NCBI RefSeq assembly: GCF_026340095.1
Contig: NZ_JAPEPO010000001.1
Coordinates: 6,422,001-6,486,000, forward strand
Reading direction: 5' to 3'
DNA from: Streptomyces sp. NBC_01446
GTDB lineage: Bacteria; Actinomycetota; Actinomycetes; Streptomycetales; Streptomycetaceae
Length of the DNA stretch: 64,000 bases
Of the stretch, positions 7,340-15,291 are shown one piece after another. A model generated the notes under the pieces. That model ran no database searches. It was not told where the DNA came from and saw only the letters and a program-made list of their open reading frames with translations. The first letter of the stretch is position 1, and each line of letters begins with the position of its first letter. A program made the translations under genes and the position numbers.

Positions 7340-8419
7340 AAGCACCGACGCATACCCAAGCGGCGTGCCGCCGCGGTAGGAGCGGGCATCGCCGCCCTGG
7401 TCGCCGCGGGAGTCACCTTCCAGACTGCGAACGCGAGCACGGACACCCCTGATGTGGCCCCGCAGACCCTGTCGATCGCGAAGGCCGGAAATCTCGCCTC
7501 GTCCCTGACCAAGGACCTCGGCGCGGACTCGGCGGGCACGTACTACGACGCGAAGGCCAAGCACCTCGTCGTGAACGTCCTGAACAAGGACGCGGCGGAC
7601 ATCGCGCGGGCGGCCGGAGCCAAGGCCAGAGTCGTCGAGAACTCCCTGGCCGAACTCAGGAGCGCCCGCACCACCCTGAAGCAGGACGCGACGATCCCCG
7701 GCACCTCGTGGGCGGTCGACCCGTCCACCAACAAGGTCGTCGTCACCGCCGACCGCACGGTCGACACCACCGGGTGGAACAAGCTCGGCAAGGTCGTCGA
7801 CGGCCTCGGCTCCAAGGCCGAACTCCGGCGCACCAAGGGGGAGTTCAAGCCCCTCATCGCGGGCGGTGACGCCATCACCGGCAGCGGCGGCCGGTGCTCC
7901 CTCGGCTTCAACGTGGTCAAGGGCGGCCAGCCGTACTTCATCACGGCCGGTCACTGCACCGAGGCGATCTCGACCTGGTCGGACTCCAACGGCCAGGAGA
8001 TCGGCAAGAACGAGCAGTCCAGCTTCCCGGACAACGACTTCGGCCTGGTCAAGTACACCGCCGGCGTCGAGCACCCGAGCGAGGTCGACCTCTACAACGG
8101 CTCCACGCAGCCGATCACCAAGGCGGGCGACGCGACCGTCGGCATGAAGGTGACCCGCAGCGGCTCCACGACCCAGGTCCACGACGGCTCCGTCACCGGC
8201 CTGGACGCCACCGTGAACTACGGCAACGGCGACGTCGTCAACGGACTCATCCAGACCGACGTCTGCGCCGAGCCCGGCGACAGCGGCGGCTCGCTCTTCT
8301 CGGGCGACACCGCGATCGGCCTCACCTCGGGCGGCAGCGGCGACTGCGCCTCCGGCGGGGAGACCTTCTTCCAGCCGGTGACGGAGGCGCTGTCCACGTT
8401 CGGCGCCGAGATCGGCTGA
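7337..8419 (+). CDS. sprD: Secreted S1 serine protease, streptogrisin D-like
   Basis: A 360-residue pre-pro-protease from a TTG start. It has a basic N-terminus and signal peptide ending near ANAS, a long pro-region of about 140 residues (longer than the neighbouring sprB-like protein, as in streptogrisin D) and a mature enzyme beginning at IAGGDAI near residue 173. Catalytic triad: His206, Asp234 and Ser316 (GDSGGS). The mature segment VKGGQPYFITAGHCTEA...SEVDLYNGSTQPITKAGDATVG fits remembered streptogrisin D. It is extracellular and probably self-processing. The two proteases are about 1.3 kb apart with the slipin between; they share the catalytic fold but differ in pro-domains, so they are old paralogues rather than a recent duplication. 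Confidence 0.94.
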   Translation: MKHRRIPKRRAAAVGAGIAALVAAGVTFQTANASTDTPDVAPQTLSIAKAGNLASSLTKDLGADSAGTYYDAKAKHLVVNVLNKDAADIARAAGAKARVVENSLAELRSARTTLKQDATIPGTSWAVDPSTNKVVVTADRTVDTTGWNKLGKVVDGLGSKAELRRTKGEFKPLIAGGDAITGSGGRCSLGFNVVKGGQPYFITAGHCTEAISTWSDSNGQEIGKNEQSSFPDNDFGLVKYTAGVEHPSEVDLYNGSTQPITKAGDATVGMKVTRSGSTTQVHDGSVTGLDATVNYGNGDVVNGLIQTDVCAEPGDSGGSLFSGDTAIGLTSGGSGDCASGGETFFQPVTEALSTFGAEIG

Positions 8420-8445
8420 CGTACAACAGCGAGTCAGAGCGACAC

Positions 8446-8478
8446 AGGGGCCGGCCCGTCATCGACGGGCCGGCCCCT
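8446..8478. terminator. Bidirectional terminator between sprD-like gene and membrane protein gene
   Basis: Perfect 15-bp stem, arms 8446-8460 and 8464-8478 (AGGGGCCGGCCCGTC and complement), 3-base loop. It begins 26 bp after the protease stop and its last base is part of the stop codon of the convergent gene, so it can serve both. Confidence 0.8.
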
Positions 8479-9551
8479 CACGTTCTGAGTGTCCGGGGCG
8501 CCCCGGGGCCCGGCTTCCGCCTGCCGCGGAACACGGAGGCGGCCATCGTGATCACGATGCCGGCGACCGCCCACGCGGCCAGCACCAGAAGCGGCCAGGT
8601 GACCGCGTTGCCCTTGAAGTAGGCGATGGAGCGGGCCACCCAGGTGCCCGCGCCCGGCGGCAGTGCCGGGCCGATCGCCTTCCAGAAGGGCGGCAGCATC
8701 GGCAGCGGGAAGGCGCCGCCCGCGCTCGGGTTGCCCGCGACCACCACGAGCAGGATCGCCAGGCCGATACCCACGATGCCGAAGAGCCCCTGAAGGGCGA
8801 GCGTCGCGGCGCCGACGGCGAAGATGATCAGCGCGCCCAGCCCCCACAGCGCCATGATGCTGCCGGGCAGCGCGCCGAGGATCGGTCCGACGATCACGGC
8901 GCCGCCGAGCCCGCCGACGATCGACACGAGCGCCATCGTGACCAGCCGGATGACCGCGCGCCGCGGGTCGGCGGGCCTGGCGCCCGTGCTGATCGCCAGG
9001 ACCGAGGCGCACAGGTAGCCGCCGACGCACCAGCCGACGACCAGATAGAAGGACGACAGGCCGTCGAAGTCCTGAGGTGAGGCCGGGGCCACGTCGACGG
9101 TCCGCACCGTGCGGTGCTGGGCCGCCTCCAGTGTGGTGATGAGCCCGTCGAGGGCGGAGGAGAGGACGGTGCCGCCGCCGGAGGCGACCAGGAGGGTGTC
9201 GGTGGTGCCCCGGGGGTCGATGATCAGGGCCCCGTAGACGTCCCTGTTCATGACCTTGTCGCGGGCCGCGGCCGCGTCGGTGACCGGCCGCGGGTCGAGC
9301 GGACTGCCGGGGAGCCGGTCCAGCCGGTCCACGGCCTGCTGCGCGACGGCCGGGACCGGCGCGGCGACACCGAACGCCACGTCCTTCGGCTTCGGGTTGT
9401 GCAGGGCCCCTACATAGGAAGCGATGAAGAGCAGCTGGAGGGCGATCACGCCGATGACGAGCAGCGCGGCCCGCGGTGTGACGGCGCTCTTCACCTCGTC
9501 GAGGAAGGACCCGCGCGGGGGCCCGGGCGGGGTGTCGGCTGTCTGGGTCAT
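8478..9551 (-). CDS. ABC-2/YhgE-type membrane protein (DUF3533-like)
   Basis: A 357-residue membrane protein. One transmembrane helix lies near residues 28-50, followed by an extracytoplasmic region of about 140 residues (KPKDVAFGVAAPVP through VDVAPASPQDFDGLSS), then about five helices from residue 165 onwards. This layout, first helix, large outer domain, then a membrane bundle, is that of the YhgE/Pip and ABC-2 permease-like family. No ATPase partner is adjacent. Function is unknown; related proteins are called phage infection proteins, type VII secretion partners or drug exporters. ATG start; transcribed divergently from the dnaE2 cassette. Confidence 0.7.
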   Translation of the reverse strand: MTQTADTPPGPPRGSFLDEVKSAVTPRAALLVIGVIALQLLFIASYVGALHNPKPKDVAFGVAAPVPAVAQQAVDRLDRLPGSPLDPRPVTDAAAARDKVMNRDVYGALIIDPRGTTDTLLVASGGGTVLSSALDGLITTLEAAQHRTVRTVDVAPASPQDFDGLSSFYLVVGWCVGGYLCASVLAISTGARPADPRRAVIRLVTMALVSIVGGLGGAVIVGPILGALPGSIMALWGLGALIIFAVGAATLALQGLFGIVGIGLAILLVVVAGNPSAGGAFPLPMLPPFWKAIGPALPPGAGTWVARSIAYFKGNAVTWPLLVLAAWAVAGIVITMAASVFRGRRKPGPGAPRTLRT

Positions 9552-9634
9552 GCCCTCACGGTCCGGGGAGCCCGGTCCGTACGCAGGCGGGGTGGGGCTG
9601 AACGGGTGCCGGGGGCAGCGACCTCGCTCGGATG

Positions 9635-9650
9635 TCGCACATGCGTTCGA
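9635..9650. promoter_or_regulatory. LexA (SOS) box upstream of dnaE2
   Basis: TCGCACATGCGTTCGA differs at one position from the actinobacterial/Bacillus-type LexA palindrome TCGAAC-N4-GTTCGA. It lies 66 bp before the dnaE2 start and 84 bp before the divergent membrane protein start. DnaE2 cassettes are SOS-induced in other actinobacteria, which supports this reading. Confidence 0.75.
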
Positions 9651-9715
9651 TACTTGGTCTATGGTGGTGATGGGGAGGCGAGAGCGGGTCGGTTCGAGGT
9701 GTGCAGGAGGTGCGT

Positions 9716-12700
9716 GTGCCAGGGTTCACGCATTTGCACACCGTTTCCGGGTTCTCCCTCAGATACGGGGCCTCGCACCCGGAGCGGCTGGCCGGGCGTG
9801 CCTCCGAGCGGAGCATGGACGCGCTCGCCCTCACCGACCGGGACACCCTCGCGGGCTCGGTCAGGTTCGCCAAGGCCTGCGTCAAGGCAGGGGTGCGGCC
9901 GCTGTTCGGGACGGACCTCGCGGTGAGCGGCCCCCCGCCGACCGGACCGGCCGCGCCGGGCCACGCCCCGGCCGAGCGGCGCAGGCAGCCCGTGCGCGGT
10001 GGTGCCTTCATCGACGAGTCGACCCCGCGCGTGACCTTCCTTGCCCGGGACGGAGCGAGGGGCTGGGCCTCCCTGTGCCGTCTGGTCACCGCCGTCCACG
10101 CCACCGGCGAGACCCGGCTGACCTGGGAGGACAACCACGGCGACGGCCTGACCGTGCTGCTCGGACCCGCGTCCGACGTCGGCCGCGCGCTCGCCGCGGG
10201 CCGCCCCGACCGGGCCGCGCGCCTCCTCGCCCCCTGGCGCGAGATCTACGGCGACGCCCTGCGCCTCGAAGCCGTTCACCACGGCCGTGAGGGCACGGGC
10301 CCCGGATCTCTGCGCCTGGCCGCCCGCACCGTCGGCTTCGCCGCCGAACAGGGCATCCGCCCCGTCCTCACCAACGACGTCCGGTACGCCGACCCGGGCC
10401 TCGGTCCGGTCGCCGACGTCCTCGACGCCGCGCGCCGCCTCGTCCCGGTCGACCCCCGGAAGGAACTCGACAGCGGAGAGCGCTGGCTGAAGGACGCCGA
10501 CGCCATGCTGATGACGGCCGAACGGGTGGTGGAGGCGGCGGGCTTCCGCCGCGACGCCGCGTACCGGCTGCTCGAACAGACCAACGCCGCGGCGGCGGAA
10601 TGCCGCGTCGATCCCGAGGACGACCTCGGCATCGGCTCCGTGCACTTCCCCGAACCGCGGCTCGTCGGCGCCGGCCGCCGCACCGCGCAGCGGGTCCTCG
10701 CGTCGCGGGCGGCGGCCGGGATGCTGCGCCTCGGGTACGACCGGAAACGGGAGTACTGGGAGCGGATGCACCGCGAGTTGGACATCATCGCCCACCACGA
10801 CTTCGCCACGTACTTCCTGACGGTGTCCCAAGTCGTCGACGACGTACGGGACATGGGCATCCGGGTCGCCGCGCGCGGCTCCGGCGCCGGGTCCCTGGTC
10901 AACCATCTGCTCGGCATCGCGCACGCGGACCCGGTCGAACACGGCCTCCTCATGGAGCGGTTCCTGTCCAAGCGCCGCTCCGTCCTGCCCGACATCGACA
11001 TCGACGTGGAGTCGGCCCGGCGCCTGGAGGTCTACCGGGCGATCATCGGCCGGTTCGGCGCCGAGCGCGTCGCGACGGTCTCGATGCCGGAGACGTACCG
11101 CGTCCGCCATGCCGTACGCGATGTGGGCGCCGCCCTCTCCATGGACCCGGCCGACATCGACCGGATCGCCAAGTCCTTCCCGCACATCAGGGCCCGCGAC
11201 GCGCGGGCCGCACTGGAGGAACTGCCCGAACTGCGGGAACTGGCTGGGGAGTCCAGGCGGGGCGGGGACAGGTACGGACGCATGTGGGAGCTGGTCGAGG
11301 CGCTCGACGCGCTGCCGCGCGGTATCGCCATGCACCCGTGCGGGGTGCTGCTCTCGGACGCCTCGCTGCTCGCCCGTACGCCCGTCATGCCGACCAGCGG
11401 CGAGGGCTTCCCCATGTCGCAGTTCGACAAGGAGGACGTCGAGGACCTCGGCCTGCTCAAGCTCGACGTCCTCGGGGTGCGGATGCAGTCGGCGATGGCA
11501 CACGCGGTCGCGGAGACCGAGCGGGCGACCGGCTCCACGGTGGACCTGGACGCGGTGGCGCCCGGTGACCCGGAGACGTACCGGCTCATCAAGTCCACCG
11601 AGACGCTGGGCTGTTTCCAGATCGAGTCGCCGGGCCAGCGGGACCTGGTGGGACGGCTCCAGCCGGCCACCTTCCACGACCTCGTGGTGGACATCTCGCT
11701 GTTCCGCCCGGGTCCCGTCGCCGCCGACATGGTGCGGCCGTTCATCGAGGCGCGGCACGGGCGCGCCCCGGTCCGCTATCCGCACCGCGACCTTGAGGGG
11801 CCCCTGAAGGAGACGTACGGGGTCGTCGTCTTCCACGAGCAGATCATCGAGATCGTGAACATCATGACGGGATGCGGCCGCGACGAGGCGGACCGGGTCA
11901 GGAGGGGGCTGTCCGACCCCGATTCGCAGGGGCGCATCCGGTTCTGGTTCGCGCAGCAGGCGGCGGCGCACGGATACGACGCCGAGACCATCGCCCGCAC
12001 CTGGGAGATCGTCGAGGCCTTCGGGTCGTACGGGTTCTGCAAGGCGCACGCCGTCGCCTTCGCGGTGCCGACCTACCAGTCGGCGTGGCTGAAGGCCCAT
12101 CACCCGGCCGCGTTCTACGCGGGATTGCTCACGCACGACCCCGGGATGTACCCGAAGCGGCTGATCCTCGCGGACGCGCGGCGGCGCGGGGTGCCGGTCC
12201 TTCCGCTGGACGTGAACAAGTCCGCGGTCGCTCACCGTATCGAACTGGTGTCTGATAAAGAGGGCGGCGACCACAAGAGTGGCGGTCACAAAGAGGAGAA
12301 GTGGGGCGTGCGGCTCGCGCTCTCCGACGTGCACGGCATCAGCGAGGCCGAGGCGGCCCGCATCGAGGAGGGGCAGCCGTACTCCTCGCTGCTGGACTTC
12401 TGGGAGCGGGCGAGGCCCAGCCGGCCGCTCGCGCAGCGGCTCGCCCAGGTCGGCGGGCTCGACGCGTTCGGCGCCAACCGGCGTGACCTGCAACTGCACC
12501 TGACGGAACTGCACCGGGGGACGCGCGGGTCCCGGGGTGCCCGCGGCGCCCAACTTCCCCTGTCCGGCGGCCACGGGACCGCGCGGGCCGGCCTGCCCGA
12601 CCTCGGCGACGCCGAGCGGCTCAGTGCCGAGCTCGGTGTCCTCGGCATGGACGCGTCCCGCCATCTCATGGGTGACCACGAGAAGTTCCTCGAGGAGCTG

Positions 12701-13216
12701 GGAGTGCTGACGGCGCGCCGCCTGCGCGAGGCCGAGCACGGCAGGGTCGTACTGGTCGCGGGCGCCAAGGTCGCCACGCAGACCCCGCCGATCCGCTCCG
12801 GCAAGCGCGTCATCTTCACGACCCTGGACGACGGCACGGGCCTGGTCGACCTGGCCTTCTTCGACGACGCGCACGCCGCGTGCGCGCACACCGTCTTCCA
12901 CTCGTGGCTGCTCCTCGTCCGCGGCACGGTCCAGCGGCGCGGCCCGCGCAGCCTCAGCGTGGTGGGCGCGGCCGCGTGGAACCTCGCCGACCTGGCCGAG
13001 GTCCGCAGGGAAGGCGGCCTGGACGCGGTGGCGCTGCGTCTGGCGGAGCCGCCCGAACAGCCGCCGTCCGACGGGGACGACCGGGTCGACGGCCGCCGCA
13101 TCCGCATGACCACCGGATACGAGATGCACCCCTGGGCGGACCTGCGCCCGGCGGGCGACGGCCAGTCCGGGCCACCGCGCAAACTGTGGCACCAGAGCCC
13201 CGGGAGCGCGGGATGA
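9716..13216 (+). CDS. dnaE2: Error-prone DNA polymerase III alpha subunit DnaE2
   Basis: A 1166-residue C-family polymerase, the usual size for DnaE2. The GTG start at 9716 is chosen because AGGAGG (9705-9710) lies 5 bases upstream; earlier in-frame GTGs have no site. Domains: N-terminal PHP (FTHLHTVSGFS), palm with catalytic acidic motif PDIDIDVE at about residue 425, DnaE2-typical GCGRDEADRVRRGLSDP and FGFC-like GSYGFCKAHAVAFA, tandem HhH region (about 860-910) and a C-terminal OB fold (FTTLDDGTGLVDLAFFDD). It carries out mutagenic lesion bypass with ImuB after DNA damage. A hydrophilic insert (residues about 845-861) has unusual A/T-rich codons. Overlaps the next gene by ATGA. Confidence 0.96.
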   Translation: MPGFTHLHTVSGFSLRYGASHPERLAGRASERSMDALALTDRDTLAGSVRFAKACVKAGVRPLFGTDLAVSGPPPTGPAAPGHAPAERRRQPVRGGAFIDESTPRVTFLARDGARGWASLCRLVTAVHATGETRLTWEDNHGDGLTVLLGPASDVGRALAAGRPDRAARLLAPWREIYGDALRLEAVHHGREGTGPGSLRLAARTVGFAAEQGIRPVLTNDVRYADPGLGPVADVLDAARRLVPVDPRKELDSGERWLKDADAMLMTAERVVEAAGFRRDAAYRLLEQTNAAAAECRVDPEDDLGIGSVHFPEPRLVGAGRRTAQRVLASRAAAGMLRLGYDRKREYWERMHRELDIIAHHDFATYFLTVSQVVDDVRDMGIRVAARGSGAGSLVNHLLGIAHADPVEHGLLMERFLSKRRSVLPDIDIDVESARRLEVYRAIIGRFGAERVATVSMPETYRVRHAVRDVGAALSMDPADIDRIAKSFPHIRARDARAALEELPELRELAGESRRGGDRYGRMWELVEALDALPRGIAMHPCGVLLSDASLLARTPVMPTSGEGFPMSQFDKEDVEDLGLLKLDVLGVRMQSAMAHAVAETERATGSTVDLDAVAPGDPETYRLIKSTETLGCFQIESPGQRDLVGRLQPATFHDLVVDISLFRPGPVAADMVRPFIEARHGRAPVRYPHRDLEGPLKETYGVVVFHEQIIEIVNIMTGCGRDEADRVRRGLSDPDSQGRIRFWFAQQAAAHGYDAETIARTWEIVEAFGSYGFCKAHAVAFAVPTYQSAWLKAHHPAAFYAGLLTHDPGMYPKRLILADARRRGVPVLPLDVNKSAVAHRIELVSDKEGGDHKSGGHKEEKWGVRLALSDVHGISEAEAARIEEGQPYSSLLDFWERARPSRPLAQRLAQVGGLDAFGANRRDLQLHLTELHRGTRGSRGARGAQLPLSGGHGTARAGLPDLGDAERLSAELGVLGMDASRHLMGDHEKFLEELGVLTARRLREAEHGRVVLVAGAKVATQTPPIRSGKRVIFTTLDDGTGLVDLAFFDDAHAACAHTVFHSWLLLVRGTVQRRGPRSLSVVGAAAWNLADLAEVRREGGLDAVALRLAEPPEQPPSDGDDRVDGRRIRMTTGYEMHPWADLRPAGDGQSGPPRKLWHQSPGSAG

Positions 13217-14187
13217 CGACTCTGTACGTACGGTTCCTGCCGCCGCCCATGCACGAGGCAGCGCTGCCCCAACTGATCGCCCTGCTGGGCGAGTTCAGCC
13301 CGACGGTCGAGGCGCTGCCGCCCGACGCCGCCCTCGTGGACCTGGGCGGGGCGGTGCGCTACTTCGGGCGGGACGCCGTCGAACTCGCCGCGGTGATCAG
13401 GGTGCGGGCGCTCGCCCTGTACGGGGTGGAGTGCGTGATCGGCGCGGGCCCCGGCCCGATGCTGGCGCGGATGGCGGCGCGGACGGCCTCGCCCGGGGTG
13501 ACCAGGGTGGTGCCGGGGGACCCCGGCGCCGTGGCGGAGTTCCTCGCCGGGCAGCCGGTCGCCGCGCTGCCCGGCGTCGGCGCCGCCACCGCCCGCACCC
13601 TGTGCGAGTACGGGCTCGACACCCTCGACCGGGTGGCCGCCGCCCCGCAAGGCACCCTGCAACGGCTCACCACCGCCCGCATCGGCCGTGAACTGCACGA
13701 GAAGGCGCGTGGCGTCGACCGCACCCGGGTCACCCCCAACGCCGCCACGCGGTCCACCGCCGCCGAACGCCCCTTCACGCGCGACGAACTCGACCCGTAC
13801 CGGCACCGCCGCGCCCTGCTCTCCCTCGCCGACGAGCTGGGCGCCCGGCTCCGCGACGGGAAGCAGGTGTGCCGCTCGCTGACCCTCACCGTGCGCTACG
13901 CGGACCGGTCCGCGACGACCCGCAGCCGTACGCTCCCCGAGCCCACCGCGCACACGACCGCGCTGTCCACGGCCGCGTACCGGATGTACGAGGCGCTCGG
14001 CCTGCAACGGGCCAGGGTGCGGGCGCTCGGTCTGCGGGCGGAGGGGCTCCGCCCGGTGGAGGGTTCCGCCCGCCAGCTGACCTTCGACCCCGCGGACGAG
14101 AAGGCGCGGGCGCTGGAGGCGGTGGCCGACCGGGCCCGGGCGCGGTTCGGACCCGGGGCGATCGTGCCCGGTCGGCTCGCGGCGTGA
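13213..14187 (+). CDS. Y-family DNA polymerase-like protein (ImuB-type, apparently non-catalytic)
   Basis: A 324-residue Y-family protein starting at the ATG that overlaps the dnaE2 stop. The position of the first catalytic aspartate in active DinB proteins is occupied by arginine (TLYVRF), and the usual D-E pair is replaced in DLGGAVRYFG, so metal binding looks lost, as in ImuB. It keeps the HhH thumb (AALPGVGAATARTLCEYGLDTLDRVAA) and little-finger region. QLTFDP from Gln288 resembles a beta-clamp binding motif. In mycobacteria ImuB links DnaE2 to the clamp. Here the order is dnaE2-imuB and no imuA is seen. It is shorter than many ImuB proteins (about 500 residues). Confidence 0.82.
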   Translation: MTTLYVRFLPPPMHEAALPQLIALLGEFSPTVEALPPDAALVDLGGAVRYFGRDAVELAAVIRVRALALYGVECVIGAGPGPMLARMAARTASPGVTRVVPGDPGAVAEFLAGQPVAALPGVGAATARTLCEYGLDTLDRVAAAPQGTLQRLTTARIGRELHEKARGVDRTRVTPNAATRSTAAERPFTRDELDPYRHRRALLSLADELGARLRDGKQVCRSLTLTVRYADRSATTRSRTLPEPTAHTTALSTAAYRMYEALGLQRARVRALGLRAEGLRPVEGSARQLTFDPADEKARALEAVADRARARFGPGAIVPGRLAA

Positions 14188-14191
14188 GCCC

Positions 14192-14566
14192 CTACCGAGC
14201 CCAGGGCGGCGTGACGCGCGAGCCGTCCGCCAGTGTGGCCTCCAGGCCAACGGACGTCGTGACCCACATGGTGGCGGGCAGGTCGCCCGGGTTCTCGACG
14301 GTGAGGGTCGCGCCCGGATTGACGATCGCGGTGTCGCCCGCGGCGAGCGTGTCCGTGCGCCCGTCGACCGTGAAGCGCAGGCTGCCGCTGAGCACGTGCA
14401 GGATCTCCTCGCGGGACACCGTGTGGGCGACGCCCGGGGTGCCCGCAGGGATCTCGGCCCGCCAGGCGCACAGCTCCTTGCTGCCGGTGGCGGGCTTGGC
14501 GTACGAGACGAAACGGGCGCCGTGCATCTCATGGACGGCGGCCTCGGATGCGCGGATGACTGGCAT
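14192..14566 (-). CDS. Small cupin-domain protein
   Basis: A 124-residue single-cupin protein. The two motifs are GVAHTVSREEILHVLSGSLRF (first histidine and glutamate plus second His) and GDTAIVNPGATLTVENPGDLPA. The small size and lack of signal peptide suggest a cytosolic metal-binding enzyme or sensor. ATG start with GGGAG 4 bases upstream. It is transcribed divergently from a MarR-type regulator and the 94-bp gap between them contains three operator-like dyads, so it is very likely the regulated target. Its stop is only 5 bp from the end of the imuB-like gene. Substrate unknown. Confidence 0.85.
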   Translation of the reverse strand: MPVIRASEAAVHEMHGARFVSYAKPATGSKELCAWRAEIPAGTPGVAHTVSREEILHVLSGSLRFTVDGRTDTLAAGDTAIVNPGATLTVENPGDLPATMWVTTSVGLEATLADGSRVTPPWAR

Positions 14567-14608
14567 GCGACTCCCAGTGGTTCAGCCGACCGAGTGGCGG
14601 CTAAGTGG

Positions 14609-14654
14609 TCAAGTGACTTGACTATATAGTCAGGCAGCTTGACCAAATCGTCAA
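14609..14654. promoter_or_regulatory. Cluster of MarR-type operator dyads between cupin and MarR genes
   Basis: Three dyads: TCAAGTGACTTGA (14609-14621), TGACTATATAGTCA (14619-14632, perfect) and TTGACCAAATCGTCAA (14639-14654, arms TTGAC/GTCAA). The last two have centres 21 bp apart, about two helical turns. Sites of 14-16 bp with this form are typical for MarR dimers. Confidence 0.7.
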
Positions 14655-14672
14655 GGGTGTTTGAATGGCTCC

Positions 14673-15119
14673 GTGCAGAACTCCCAGGCCATGGCCCTCT
14701 CCGCCGCCCTGCTCTCCGCCGCCGGCGAGCTGACGCAACGCATCCATGAAGGGGTCGTCGCCCGCGGCTTCGAGGGGGTGCGGCCCGCGCACGGATTCGC
14801 GTTCACGCGGCTCTCCCGGGGCGGCGCGACCGCCACCGACCTCGCCGCGCATCTGGGGGTCACCAAGCAGGCCGCGAGCCAGCTCGTCGACGAGCTGGTG
14901 CGCAAGGGCTACGCCGAGCGCCGGCCTCACCCGGACGACGCCCGCGCCCGGCTCGTCGTCATGACCGAACGCGGCTGGGCGTGCGCGCACGCCGCGGAGG
15001 AGTCCGCCGCCGACGCGGTGCGACCGTGGGTCGAGCGGCTCGGCGAGCGCAAGGCCCGGGCACTGCTCGACCAGTTGACCGCCGTCGCGCCCGACGGGCC
15101 CATCAGGCCCACGTGGTGA
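14673..15119 (+). CDS. MarR family transcriptional regulator
   Basis: A 148-residue winged-helix protein. The DNA-binding part is LTQRI...AHGFAFTRLSRGGATATDLAAHLGVTKQAASQLVDELVRKGYAERRPHPDDARARLVVMTERG, the classic MarR helix-turn-helix plus wing with the D.R..... V.LT.RG-like end. The start is uncertain: GTG 14673 is used, but TTG 14661 and ATG 14691 are in the same frame and none has a strong ribosome binding site. It probably represses itself and the divergent cupin gene through the dyads at 14609-14654. Ligand unknown. Confidence 0.87.
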   Translation: MQNSQAMALSAALLSAAGELTQRIHEGVVARGFEGVRPAHGFAFTRLSRGGATATDLAAHLGVTKQAASQLVDELVRKGYAERRPHPDDARARLVVMTERGWACAHAAEESAADAVRPWVERLGERKARALLDQLTAVAPDGPIRPTW

Positions 15120-15159
15120 CATCGCGTCAGCATCAGGAGCGTCCAGTCGACACGGAGAG

Positions 15160-15216
15160 TTTTTACTGACGCGTAACTTCACTCTTTTACTACTGGCGCG
15201 TAATTTACTGGCAGTA
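15160..15216. promoter_or_regulatory. Repeated TTTTACTGRCGCGTAA-type motifs upstream of the lipase
   Basis: Two direct repeats, TTTTTACTGACGCGTAACTT (from 15160) and TTTTACTACTGGCGCGTAAT (from 15185), and a third related element TTACTGGCAGTA (15205-15216, arms TACTG/CAGTA). They occupy the otherwise empty gap 15120-15291 and look like tandem regulator sites in the lipase promoter. Confidence 0.5.
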
Positions 15217-15291
15217 CGGCATCCTCGTGATCCGGATCACAGGGCACGCACCCCACATCGCCACTCCCTTGAGCCGCAAGGAGATCACACG

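Noticed and set aside
9659..13192. 1177-codon open frame opposite dnaE2
   Set aside because: Shadow frame caused by high GC3; low-complexity Arg/Gly/Val sequence with no motif, while the + strand encodes a complete DnaE2.
12286..14646. 786-codon frame opposite dnaE2/imuB/cupin
   Set aside because: Arg/Ser/Pro-rich composition and no family pattern; overlaps three well-supported genes.
14600..14660. Strong -10 element TATAGT as promoter of the MarR gene
   Set aside because: No -35 at correct spacing; the sequence is better explained as part of a perfect operator dyad.
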